From a virus: a DNA stretch of 29,958 nt. Of the stretch, positions 24,185-29,958 are shown piece after piece (the stretch's first letter is position 1; each line of letters starts with the position of its first letter). The notes beneath the pieces were generated by a model that saw nothing but the letters and a program-made list of their open reading frames with translations, was not told where the DNA came from and did no database searches. Where the stretch lies: the IMG/VR virus record IMGVR_UViG_3300020457_000056, positions 1 through 29,958 of that record, one strand, 5' to 3'. The position numbers and the translations under genes were made by a program.

Positions 24185-24714
24185 TAGCCTGCAATCTCCG
24201 TAGTAAACATTGTTGTGGCAGAACCTCCAGAACTAGTACCCCATCCAAAATAAGAATTATAACTGCTATTATGTGTGTAAACATAAGGTCGATAACTTAT
24301 GCTTTGACCTAAAGAATAACTTGGAGTATCAATTATATTAATTTCACAATCTTGCCATGTATTTGATCCTCCTGGAAAAGCATGAGGTTTACCTGTAGTG
24401 TGACCATAGCTACCTCCAGCTACACTTCTAAATATCATAACAGCAAGATATTGTCCTGATGGAGCATATATTTGAGTATGAAAATTAATAAGAATTCTAC
24501 TACCAGCTTGTTTCGGAGTTATTGTGCTTGTGACTTGTGTAATTGCAGTATTAGTAGAAGAGTTGTTGATAGTAATTTGCACATCATTTTCTTGAGTAAG
24601 CGGAGACACTTGAACAATATGACCTGCGGGCATCTTTAAATTTGTTGCGTTACTTAGATCAACATCGGTTGCTGCTGTCTTTCCTCTGATATCATCTACA
24701 AATAATATACTCAT
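24184..24714 (-). CDS. Array sandwich protein of the TEIAG family
   Basis: 176 residues. Landmarks: MSILFVDDIRGKTAATDVDL, MPAGHIVQVSP, STITPKQAGSRILINFHTQ, DTPSYSLGQSISYRPYVY and TTMFTTEIAG. The PNTT motif has become PSYSLGQ, showing drift in the loop while the strands are kept. ATGA start overlap with the upstream gene; the last codons hold CGGAG for the next one. Confidence 0.78.
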   Translation of the reverse strand: MSILFVDDIRGKTAATDVDLSNATNLKMPAGHIVQVSPLTQENDVQITINNSSTNTAITQVTSTITPKQAGSRILINFHTQIYAPSGQYLAVMIFRSVAGGSYGHTTGKPHAFPGGSNTWQDCEINIIDTPSYSLGQSISYRPYVYTHNSSYNSYFGWGTSSGGSATTMFTTEIAG

Positions 24715-25256
24715 TGTGCTATCTCCAACATATTTGTATCAAATTGATAAGTAGCATTTGCTACTCCCCATGCATCAGTACAGTACCATCCAGAACCAGA
24801 AGTTGTATTACTACCTTTGACATAATATCTGTAGGTTATTGCAGTACCAGCAGGTTGATTTGCACTATGCGTAAAAGTTAATCCAGTAAAACCAGTTTCA
24901 TGATTATTAGTTGAATACCTTACAAAATGTTTTTGACATAAATTTGATGCATAACTATCAATACTTGATCTTAGTGCGACTGACCAAATACAATTGACTG
25001 CTTGAGTTTGTATAGGGATATCAGTAACAATCATAATTTTTGAGTTTGCTAGTTTTGTTGTTACTGTGCCTAGTGTTGCAGTATTGACATATGATGTATT
25101 AGGACTAATACTGCCATACGAACTATATGGCACATGGGTGACATTTACTACATGACCGGGTGCGTGTAGCGTTTGACCAGAAGGTACTAAAATATGATTT
25201 GCATTTGCGCCAGATGATAGTCCTCTTATCGTTGTTACTTCTAATTCACTTGCCAT
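24711..25256 (-). CDS. Array sandwich protein of the EIAQ family
   Basis: 181 residues. MASELEVTTIRGLSSGANAN, a HAPGHVVNVTHV lead-in, TVTTKLANSKIMIVTDIP, PAGTAITYRYYVKGS and a C-terminal FDTNMLEIAQ. It lacks the PNTT loop. Joined by TAATG to the gene before and ATGA to the gene after, with TTGGAG inside its own last codons as the next ribosome-binding site. Confidence 0.78.
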   Translation of the reverse strand: MASELEVTTIRGLSSGANANHILVPSGQTLHAPGHVVNVTHVPYSSYGSISPNTSYVNTATLGTVTTKLANSKIMIVTDIPIQTQAVNCIWSVALRSSIDSYASNLCQKHFVRYSTNNHETGFTGLTFTHSANQPAGTAITYRYYVKGSNTTSGSGWYCTDAWGVANATYQFDTNMLEIAQ

Positions 25257-25717
25257 TATACTACCGTCATTGTCCCGTTAATTGTTAGTGTTGCGTTCAG
25301 TGTCAAAGGACCTGCCGCCATTGCATTTTTTGTTGATGTGATAGTTACGTTTGTATCTACACTATTGTTATTTACCCTTATCGGCGTGTGGTCCGCTACC
25401 ATGTCACTTGCCATCTTTGTAGCACCAACCGAATTGTCTGTTACTGTATTTACATTTCCAACTTCACCCATAACAACAATAAAGTCAACTACGTCTGAAG
25501 CTGCAAGTGCTGCGCCGAATGTAATGTTCGCTCCACTGATAGTAAAACCTACACCCGGCTCTTGAATAACACCGTTAACAGACACTAACATCTTCTCAGC
25601 TTGACCCGGCTCAAAATCAGATGAGCTGTAAGTCATTCCATAAGTTTGATTACCGTTTGTAGTAATACCGTCGAGTTTTTTAAATTCGCCCTGAGGTGTT
25701 TTTCCAATATAAGGCAT
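25256..25717 (-). CDS. Array protein: GKTP/NGVIQEP N-half plus AAGPLTL C-module
   Basis: 153 residues. MPYIGKTPQGEFKKLDGITT and MLVSVNGVIQEPGVGFTISG (43-62) belong to a fibre N-terminal family common in marine phages (YIGxxP, then INGVIQEP). The C-terminal NVTITSTKNAMAAGPLTLNATLTINGTMTVV is the short C-module shared with the 18650 and 20285 genes. Coupled to both neighbours by TAATG overlaps. Confidence 0.8.
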   Translation of the reverse strand: MPYIGKTPQGEFKKLDGITTNGNQTYGMTYSSSDFEPGQAEKMLVSVNGVIQEPGVGFTISGANITFGAALAASDVVDFIVVMGEVGNVNTVTDNSVGATKMASDMVADHTPIRVNNNSVDTNVTITSTKNAMAAGPLTLNATLTINGTMTVV

Positions 25718-25899
25718 TATTCAGCATCCTTAATAGTTAGTGTTCCGGCTTCAACCTGCCGCATGATTTCTGCGTAATACCTATTGTCTTTATTTTTAGG
25801 TACAAAACAAACAACATCATCTTCCATTGTAACGATTAAAACATCATGTTCAGTTTTACCATCTTCACTCATTTGTTTTTTTACTTGTTTAAACAACAT
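25717..25899 (-). CDS. Small conserved-looking protein, 60 residues
   Basis: MLFKQVKKQMSEDGKTEHDV, then VCFVPKNKDNRYYAEIMRQVEAGTLTIKDAE. The NRYYAEIMRQVEAGxLxIxDA ending resembles short proteins that accompany phage fibre genes (often TTIEPAD-like in other phages), possibly assembly factors, but I have no firm family. It is charged and lacks the beta pattern of its neighbours. AAGGA overlapping the previous stop serves as ribosome-binding site. Confidence 0.7.
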   Translation of the reverse strand: MLFKQVKKQMSEDGKTEHDVLIVTMEDDVVCFVPKNKDNRYYAEIMRQVEAGTLTIKDAE

Positions 25900-25910
25900 A
25901 ATAATATTCC

Positions 25911-27026
25911 TTAAAGTTCTGCGTCTGCTGTAAAATGAAAGGCCATAAAATGACCAAGAGTTTGACTGTTCGCATAAGTAGTATATCCATCTTCACCGAT
26001 TCTACTTATATAATTACCAGCGTTATTGCCAGGCCCATTATCATAGTTACTTATTTCATTTATAGCGCCATCATATGGATTATAGTTAGTAACACTTGGA
26101 GCGGTTCTCATTTTTCCACCAGAGAACACGCTATAGTAATGAGGTGTGCTTGAGTTTCTATTTGCTAACCACATTCTTGTGTGACTACCAGTGCTTGATT
26201 CTGAGTATCCGGGCGCTCTTGCATAATCATAAGATTTTTGATAATATCTCTGACATAACGCAAGTTCTTGTGCGAATGACCGGTACTCAAAATCTGTAGC
26301 AACAGCGCCAAGTTCTACTTGAACTCCAGTAATTTGCCATGTAGCAGCGTTGGTTGCAGCCAATTGAACAGTACCAGATGGTGCTGTGGCATTACCACTA
26401 TAATATTGATTTGCAGTTTGATGAAAATTAGAACCAGTTCCTAAATCAAACCATAAACTAAATCCAGAACCTGTACCACCTTGAGCTGTCCATGCAGTGT
26501 TTGAGTCTGCTGTAAGGGTTAAAGTTTTATATTCCCAAGTATTAGCAGCATTAATTGTATATGTTGTTGGAAAAGAACGAGCTGGTGATGATGGTTTCAC
26601 ACGAACTGCAAGTCCAAAATTACCAGTAAGAGTAGATTTTACCCAAAAAGAAATCGTAAATTGTTTAGGAGATGATGTACCAAATCCAAAATGTTGTACA
26701 TCATTTACCTCTAATGCTGTATTATATCCATAGTAATCACCACTACCAATTGTAGTAGCCGCTAATGAAGTAATTTTTGCACTATATTTAAAATCTGAGT
26801 TTGGTACATCATCTACTTGTGCAACCCCAATTTTACTTCCAGCACTAACAAATGTAGCCCAACGGTCTATTGTATAAATATTGCCTGTTGAACCAATAGT
26901 ATAAGATGAAGCTCCATGGCCATAACCTCTTTGGTCTATGTTTTGAGCACCATTGATAATAACATTTCTACGACCAAGGTTAGGAACGTTTGCAATATTT
27001 GAATGTGATATTCTTGATCTTGTCAT
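25911..27026 (-). CDS. Tail-fibre protein with carbohydrate-binding-like sandwich domain
   Basis: 371 residues, the largest array gene. It shows the well-known phage fibre pattern: RRNVIINGAQNIDQRGYG (19-36), YTIDRWATFV (51-60), FTISFWVKSTLTGNFGLAVR, NTWEYKTLTLTADSNTAW and WQITGVQVELGAVATDFEYRSFAQELALCQRYYQ near residues 230-263. The jelly-roll part resembles carbohydrate-binding modules. The C-terminal 100 residues (RMWLANRNSSTPHYYSVFSGG and on) probably form the variable receptor-contact face. Strongest candidate for a true receptor-binding protein in the array. Confidence 0.87.
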   Translation of the reverse strand: MTRSRISHSNIANVPNLGRRNVIINGAQNIDQRGYGHGASSYTIGSTGNIYTIDRWATFVSAGSKIGVAQVDDVPNSDFKYSAKITSLAATTIGSGDYYGYNTALEVNDVQHFGFGTSSPKQFTISFWVKSTLTGNFGLAVRVKPSSPARSFPTTYTINAANTWEYKTLTLTADSNTAWTAQGGTGSGFSLWFDLGTGSNFHQTANQYYSGNATAPSGTVQLAATNAATWQITGVQVELGAVATDFEYRSFAQELALCQRYYQKSYDYARAPGYSESSTGSHTRMWLANRNSSTPHYYSVFSGGKMRTAPSVTNYNPYDGAINEISNYDNGPGNNAGNYISRIGEDGYTTYANSQTLGHFMAFHFTADAEL

Positions 27027-27030
27027 ATTG

Positions 27031-27954
27031 TTATCCTATTAAGTAACCAAAAAATACTGTAGCGCCATTTGCAGCAGAACCATATATATTTCCATTCCAA
27101 TCTGAGACACTACTTCTAGATATAACGCCTTCTAAATAATCATTTGCTGAAAGACTAAGTACATCATAAACATCAAAAGTATGATACGAATTTCCTGATC
27201 CCCATCCGTCTGATATTGCCTCAGCGCCCTGCATTGCTGTCATTGGATAACTAGAGCCATTCACTCTGCAATACACACTCATATATCTTGTTTCAGTATT
27301 AGGACTAGGATTACCTACTACAAATCTAACACCTACCATATACTTGCCCGGAGTAGCTATTGTTATTCTTGAAGTTGTTGCTGTGACTCCTTGAGAAAAA
27401 GTAATAGCTTCATAAGTTAGTGGAGTAGTGTTGTTGACGGCAGGAACTAAGGTTGAACCACTATATCCACTTAATCTCCAGCATGGTTGATTGGCGTTTG
27501 TTGTTGCACCACCAAAAGCAAGTGCACCGCTACTGGCGATTGTCATTGCCGTAGTGTCATTGGTGTGTTTAATTGATGAAGTACGTAATACATTAGCATC
27601 TAAGTTACCAGAAACTGCAATGTTTGTATCTAGCTTTGCTGATGTAACAGCATTTGCCTGAATTTTTCCAGTACCTACAGTATTATCTCCAGGCGCTCTT
27701 GTTCCAACAGTTCTTCCTTGATATACTACGTAACAATCATCTGTTGAAGCAAGAGCTTCAGTAAATGTAAGCGTTGTACCAGATACGCCATAAGAAGTTG
27801 TAGGTTCCTGTCTTACGTGATTAATAAAAACTTCGATATCTTCTGGTGAAGTTACAACAGCATTCAGTGTGTACGTGGTACCACCGTTGCCAGTAATATC
27901 TTGCTTGGCAATTGATGAATATTGTTCTACAGGTTGATTACCTATAAATGCCAT
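27031..27954 (-). CDS. Array protein: GNQP/RQEP N-half, AVTSAKL linker, C1q-like head
   Basis: 307 residues, built from three modules seen separately elsewhere. FIGNQPVEQYSSIAK with VFINHVRQEPTTSYGVSG (41-58) is the NGVIQEP-type N-half. GTGKIQANAVTSAKLDTNIA is a stalk repeat. After NANQPCWRLSGYSG comes a C1q-like head with TIATPGKYMVGVRFV, LSANDYLEGVISRSS and the C-terminal VFFGYLIG. Its LIG stop region supplies AGGAT for the next gene. Confidence 0.82.
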   Translation of the reverse strand: MAFIGNQPVEQYSSIAKQDITGNGGTTYTLNAVVTSPEDIEVFINHVRQEPTTSYGVSGTTLTFTEALASTDDCYVVYQGRTVGTRAPGDNTVGTGKIQANAVTSAKLDTNIAVSGNLDANVLRTSSIKHTNDTTAMTIASSGALAFGGATTNANQPCWRLSGYSGSTLVPAVNNTTPLTYEAITFSQGVTATTSRITIATPGKYMVGVRFVVGNPSPNTETRYMSVYCRVNGSSYPMTAMQGAEAISDGWGSGNSYHTFDVYDVLSLSANDYLEGVISRSSVSDWNGNIYGSAANGATVFFGYLIG

Positions 27955-28286
27955 TATGAGATCTCCAATACTCCAATTGTTACATCAATCGTTGATGCGT
28001 GTCCTGCTTTAATCTTTAGTATATCTCCGGTTTCCATAATGTATTTTTGACCGGCTAAAACTTCAAGTGTAGTGTTCGATGGAATTGTTACTGTAGGTAT
28101 CAATTCGGTTGTTACACTTGTTGATGTATCTGTAAGTTTAACGAGTGCGGTACTATCTGTTGCTGTCTTGTTTGCAATTGCTACGCCAAGAATAATTGAT
28201 GTTGTAGAAGCTGGTGCTGTGTACAACGTAGCATCCGATGCATTGTCAACATTTGATATTAACGCGTTTTTAAATGTTTCTGCCAT
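27954..28286 (-). CDS. Small beta-sandwich virion protein
   Basis: 110 residues. LYTAPASTTSIILGVAIANKT, LIPTVTIPSNTTLEVLAGQKYIMETGDILKI and a final VTIGVLEIS. This pattern (YTAPAxTTxIIxGxxIAN ... GSTLEVLxGQKxxLxxGD) recurs in small phage tail or fibre proteins and looks like a compact jelly roll. A structural role is likely; the exact position in the virion is unknown. TAATG joint with the next gene. Confidence 0.75.
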   Translation of the reverse strand: MAETFKNALISNVDNASDATLYTAPASTTSIILGVAIANKTATDSTALVKLTDTSTSVTTELIPTVTIPSNTTLEVLAGQKYIMETGDILKIKAGHASTIDVTIGVLEIS

Positions 28287-28287
28287 A

Positions 28288-28683
28288 TTATCCTAACGCA
28301 AGGCTTAACGCTATTGCTGTCCCTTTCTTTGCAAATGTGTTTTGAAAATTAGCCGATACTTTATCAGCCGTGATACTTCCGTCCGCAACCGTGGAAGCTT
28401 CTGATCCTACACCGCCAAGTAGTACTCCGAAAAAGTTTGCTCCCGTTGCTGGTGCGGTTGTAAATGTAATCTGTGAACCTCCACTGGCTAATATATAAGT
28501 TGTGATTGGTTCTTGAATAACGCCGTTGATTGATATGATAAGTTGTGTTGGAGAACCAGCTGTAACCGCAGTACCTCCACTTGTTAGATTGAATGTAGTT
28601 AAACTTCCATTGAAGCTGGATGTTAATGAATCTAATTTATTAAACTGCCCTGAGGCAGGTTGATTACCTATGTAACTTGTCAT
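28288..28683 (-). CDS. Array protein of the GNQPASGQF / NGVIQEP family
   Basis: 131 residues. MTSYIGNQPASGQFNKLDSL, LIISINGVIQEPITTYILA (48-66) and VADGSITADKVSANFQN. The first two are a familiar N-terminal fibre domain in marine T4-like phages; the last resembles the start of a stalk that stops early. It is the first gene after the late promoter at 28715. It may be an adaptor onto which other subunits assemble; that is inference. Confidence 0.8.
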   Translation of the reverse strand: MTSYIGNQPASGQFNKLDSLTSSFNGSLTTFNLTSGGTAVTAGSPTQLIISINGVIQEPITTYILASGGSQITFTTAPATGANFFGVLLGGVGSEASTVADGSITADKVSANFQNTFAKKGTAIALSLALG

Positions 28684-28714
28684 CGAGTTCCCTATCCGTC
28701 GACGTTATTTAATC

Positions 28715-28722
28715 TATTTATA
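28715..28722 (-). promoter_or_regulatory. T4-type late promoter inside the adhesin array
   Basis: Exact TATAAATA 5 bases past the stop of the 28727 gene. The predicted start is near 28709; the gene begins at 28683 with AGGGA upstream. Drives the unit running to 23014. Confidence 0.86.
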
Positions 28723-28726
28723 TACT

Positions 28727-29326
28727 TTATGCCTTCAATTCGGTTACGTCCATCCAATTAACTTGAGAATCACCGCCACCGTCTCTTGATCTTACGTTGT
28801 ACCATCTTGTTTGTGTCCATAACACAAGCTCATACCTTATAGTTTGTCCGACTGGTACTGTAGGAGTCGGATCCATATATGACATATTTTTTTCTCGTGT
28901 ATCATGTGTATTTCCATAAGTTCCATAGTTACGTGTGAAACCAAATGGAACATCAGTTTGAAACCAACTTGTTCCTGTTCCAGGATGATTACTAGTAGTT
29001 CTATTTCCCAGAGGAGAATCTAAAGCGCCTACAAATGCAGAATTTGATCCAGCCGGAGTAGTTCTTCTAAATGCACAGAAAAAATCATGACTGTCCATAT
29101 TGGAGTCATTTCCTTGAACACCAAAAGCAATTCCGCATCGAATCATATAATTAGAGTTGGCAGCTTTTGCAGTCAAGTTAACTGTCAGCAATGTATATCC
29201 AGCAGAAGGTGAACCACTGTTGTAGTTTGTATATGAACCATCTCTAGCTATTACGGTTTGTAATACAGAACCAGAAGGCAAGTCAGAATGTGTTACTACT
29301 GGATTTTTTGTTACTATTAGTGCCAT
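28727..29326 (-). CDS. Array sandwich protein, divergent member
   Basis: 199 residues. MALIVTKNPVVTHSDLPSGS with VLQTVIARDGS, LTAKAANSNYMIRCGIAFG (ITPKFANS position), TPTVPVGQTIRYELVLW and a C-terminal WMDVTELKA. It contains long Ser/Thr/Asn loops (GNRTTSNHPGTGTSWF). Fits the sandwich family though the PNTT loop is replaced by PTVPVGQ. Last gene of its unit, directly before a late promoter. Start in a 24-base junction repeat. Confidence 0.76.
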   Translation of the reverse strand: MALIVTKNPVVTHSDLPSGSVLQTVIARDGSYTNYNSGSPSAGYTLLTVNLTAKAANSNYMIRCGIAFGVQGNDSNMDSHDFFCAFRRTTPAGSNSAFVGALDSPLGNRTTSNHPGTGTSWFQTDVPFGFTRNYGTYGNTHDTREKNMSYMDPTPTVPVGQTIRYELVLWTQTRWYNVRSRDGGGDSQVNWMDVTELKA

Positions 29327-29344
29327 TACTGTGCTATCTCCGTT
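29321..29344 (-). repeat. Junction repeat, copy 2 (TEIAQ stop / next start)
   Basis: Identical 24 bases to 21145-21168, again spanning TEIAQ, the TAATG overlap and an internal GGAG ribosome-binding site. Confidence 0.85.
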
Positions 29345-29826
29345 AAAATTATTCTTGTAGCTCTTAGTGGTAAATTGGCTGTAGGCCCTTGATAGTTCCA
29401 GAGATAATTTGTTAAAGTCGAACCGCTCATATTAATAATAGGTTTATATGTTATTGTATTTGTAGTATTAGGCTGATCAATTACGCATATACTGGGGCTC
29501 CAAGGCATCCAATTACCTACAGCGTTATATCCCCAAAAATACCCTATGTCAGTGTTATCTCTTCTTAATCCTGCGCCAGCGTAGTTAACGTTATTGATTA
29601 AAACATTAACAAACATCTCTGCTCTGATTAAACTGTTCGCAAACTTTGGAGTAATTGAAACTTCAAGAGGTGTGCTAAAGTTAACTACATTCCATGTATT
29701 AGCTGCTGTTGGTTGGACATTGCTTTGGCTGTTCAATCCATGAGCTATTTGAACTTGATGACCGGGGACATGAACACCATGTGATGCTGTATGTTCTTTG
29801 ATATTATCTACAAAAATTGTTCCCAT
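29326..29826 (-). CDS. Array sandwich protein of the DQPNTTN / TEIAQ family
   Basis: 166 residues. MGTIFVDNIKEHTASHGVHV, VPGHQVQIA (20-28), VSITPKFANSLIRAEMFV (57-74), DQPNTTNTITYKPI (117-130) and the C-terminal RIILTEIAQ. The opening IFVDNI matches ILFVDDI of the 24184 gene. The start ATG uses the AGGATAAAG joint after the C1q-type gene cut by the window edge. Confidence 0.78.
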   Translation of the reverse strand: MGTIFVDNIKEHTASHGVHVPGHQVQIAHGLNSQSNVQPTAANTWNVVNFSTPLEVSITPKFANSLIRAEMFVNVLINNVNYAGAGLRRDNTDIGYFWGYNAVGNWMPWSPSICVIDQPNTTNTITYKPIINMSGSTLTNYLWNYQGPTANLPLRATRIILTEIAQ

Positions 29827-29830
29827 GTCT

Positions 29831-29958
29831 TTATCCTATTAAATAACCCATACAGTTTGAAAAAGCAGCTCCACCATATACGCCATAAGTGCTGGAATTA
29901 GTAGACCTTAAATACCATGAAAACGTATCGTTAACACCCATCTCATAAACTATAGTTA
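29831..29958 (-). CDS. Partial adhesin, C-terminal 41 residues of a C1q-like head
   Basis: Only the 3' end is present; the gene enters from the right edge. The readable residues include VYEMGVNDTFSWYLR, STNSSTYGVYGGAAF and the final MGYLIG before TAA. The ending is the same as in the 27031 gene (GYLIG) and close to others (GYLLG, GFLIG), placing it in the C1q-like group. AGGATAAAG at its stop serves the next gene. The array therefore extends beyond the window. Confidence 0.72.
   Translation of the reverse strand, partial: TIVYEMGVNDTFSWYLRSTNSSTYGVYGGAAFSNCMGYLIG

Noticed and set aside
15017-29958. Array as one or two long fibre genes broken by frameshifts
   Set aside because: Each piece has its own start, ribosome-binding site and stop, with repeated joint sequences and recurring complete N- and C-terminal modules, which sequencing errors or decay would not produce.
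15017-29958. Diversity-generating retroelement acting on the adhesins
   Set aside because: No reverse transcriptase, no accessory gene and no template/variable repeat pair with adenine-biased changes was seen in the window. It could only be present outside it.

Overview
The window is about 30 kb of the late, virion-structural region of a T4-like (exo-T-even) marine myovirus. The best fit is a cyanophage- or pelagiphage-type genome: AT-rich, with the gene order 13-14-15-16-17-18-19-20-67-68-21-22-23 and very compact spacing. Host and species cannot be read from the sequence. Every gene I can support lies on the minus strand, so transcription runs from position 29958 towards 1. No tRNA, CRISPR array, insertion sequence, integrase or reverse transcriptase was seen, and no gene-free stretch exceeds about 100 bases.

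Layout in transcription order. (1) 29958 to 15017 is a tandem array of 26 small genes, the first cut by the window edge. Nearly all look like beta-rich, receptor-binding or virion-decoration proteins of 110-370 residues. They fall into recurring families: C1q-like heads ending in LIG/LLG; sandwich proteins with ITPKxANS and DxPNTT motifs ending in TEIAQ or similar; GNQP/NGVIQEP proteins; and a short C-terminal AAGPLTL module. The families are mixed by shared N-terminal modules. Three small helical or mixed proteins (25717-25899, 22551-22955, 17642-17920) sit among them and may be assembly factors. (2) 14957 to 10147 holds neck, sheath-terminator and terminase genes 13, 14, 15, 16 and 17. (3) 10065 to 6241 holds tail sheath 18, tail tube 19 and portal 20. 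(4) 6188 to 2554 holds prohead core 67 and 68, protease 21, scaffold 22 and major capsid 23, closed by a strong hairpin terminator. (5) 2489 to 212 holds a NodU-type carbamoyltransferase overlapping an SGNH-like protein. It is followed by a 36-residue small ORF and a gene cut by the left edge.

Regulation is unusually legible. Copies of the T4-type late promoter TATAAATA lie at nearly every transcription-unit boundary: 28715-28722, 22989-22996, 17943-17950, 14989-14996, 10127-10134, 6207-6214 and 2495-2502, plus an AATAAATA variant at 7758-7765. Three of them lie inside the adhesin array and a fourth closes it, so the array is cut into separate late units. Within units, genes are joined by ATGA or TAATG overlaps, and the ribosome-binding site of the next gene is often written into the last codons of the previous adhesin.

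Most notable points: the large modular adhesin array with coding-embedded translation signals; related beta-repeat insertions in all three neck proteins (13, 14, 15); a late promoter placed so that the carbamoyltransferase mRNA should be leaderless; and the carbamoyltransferase plus SGNH-like pair itself, which suggests glycan or surface modification.
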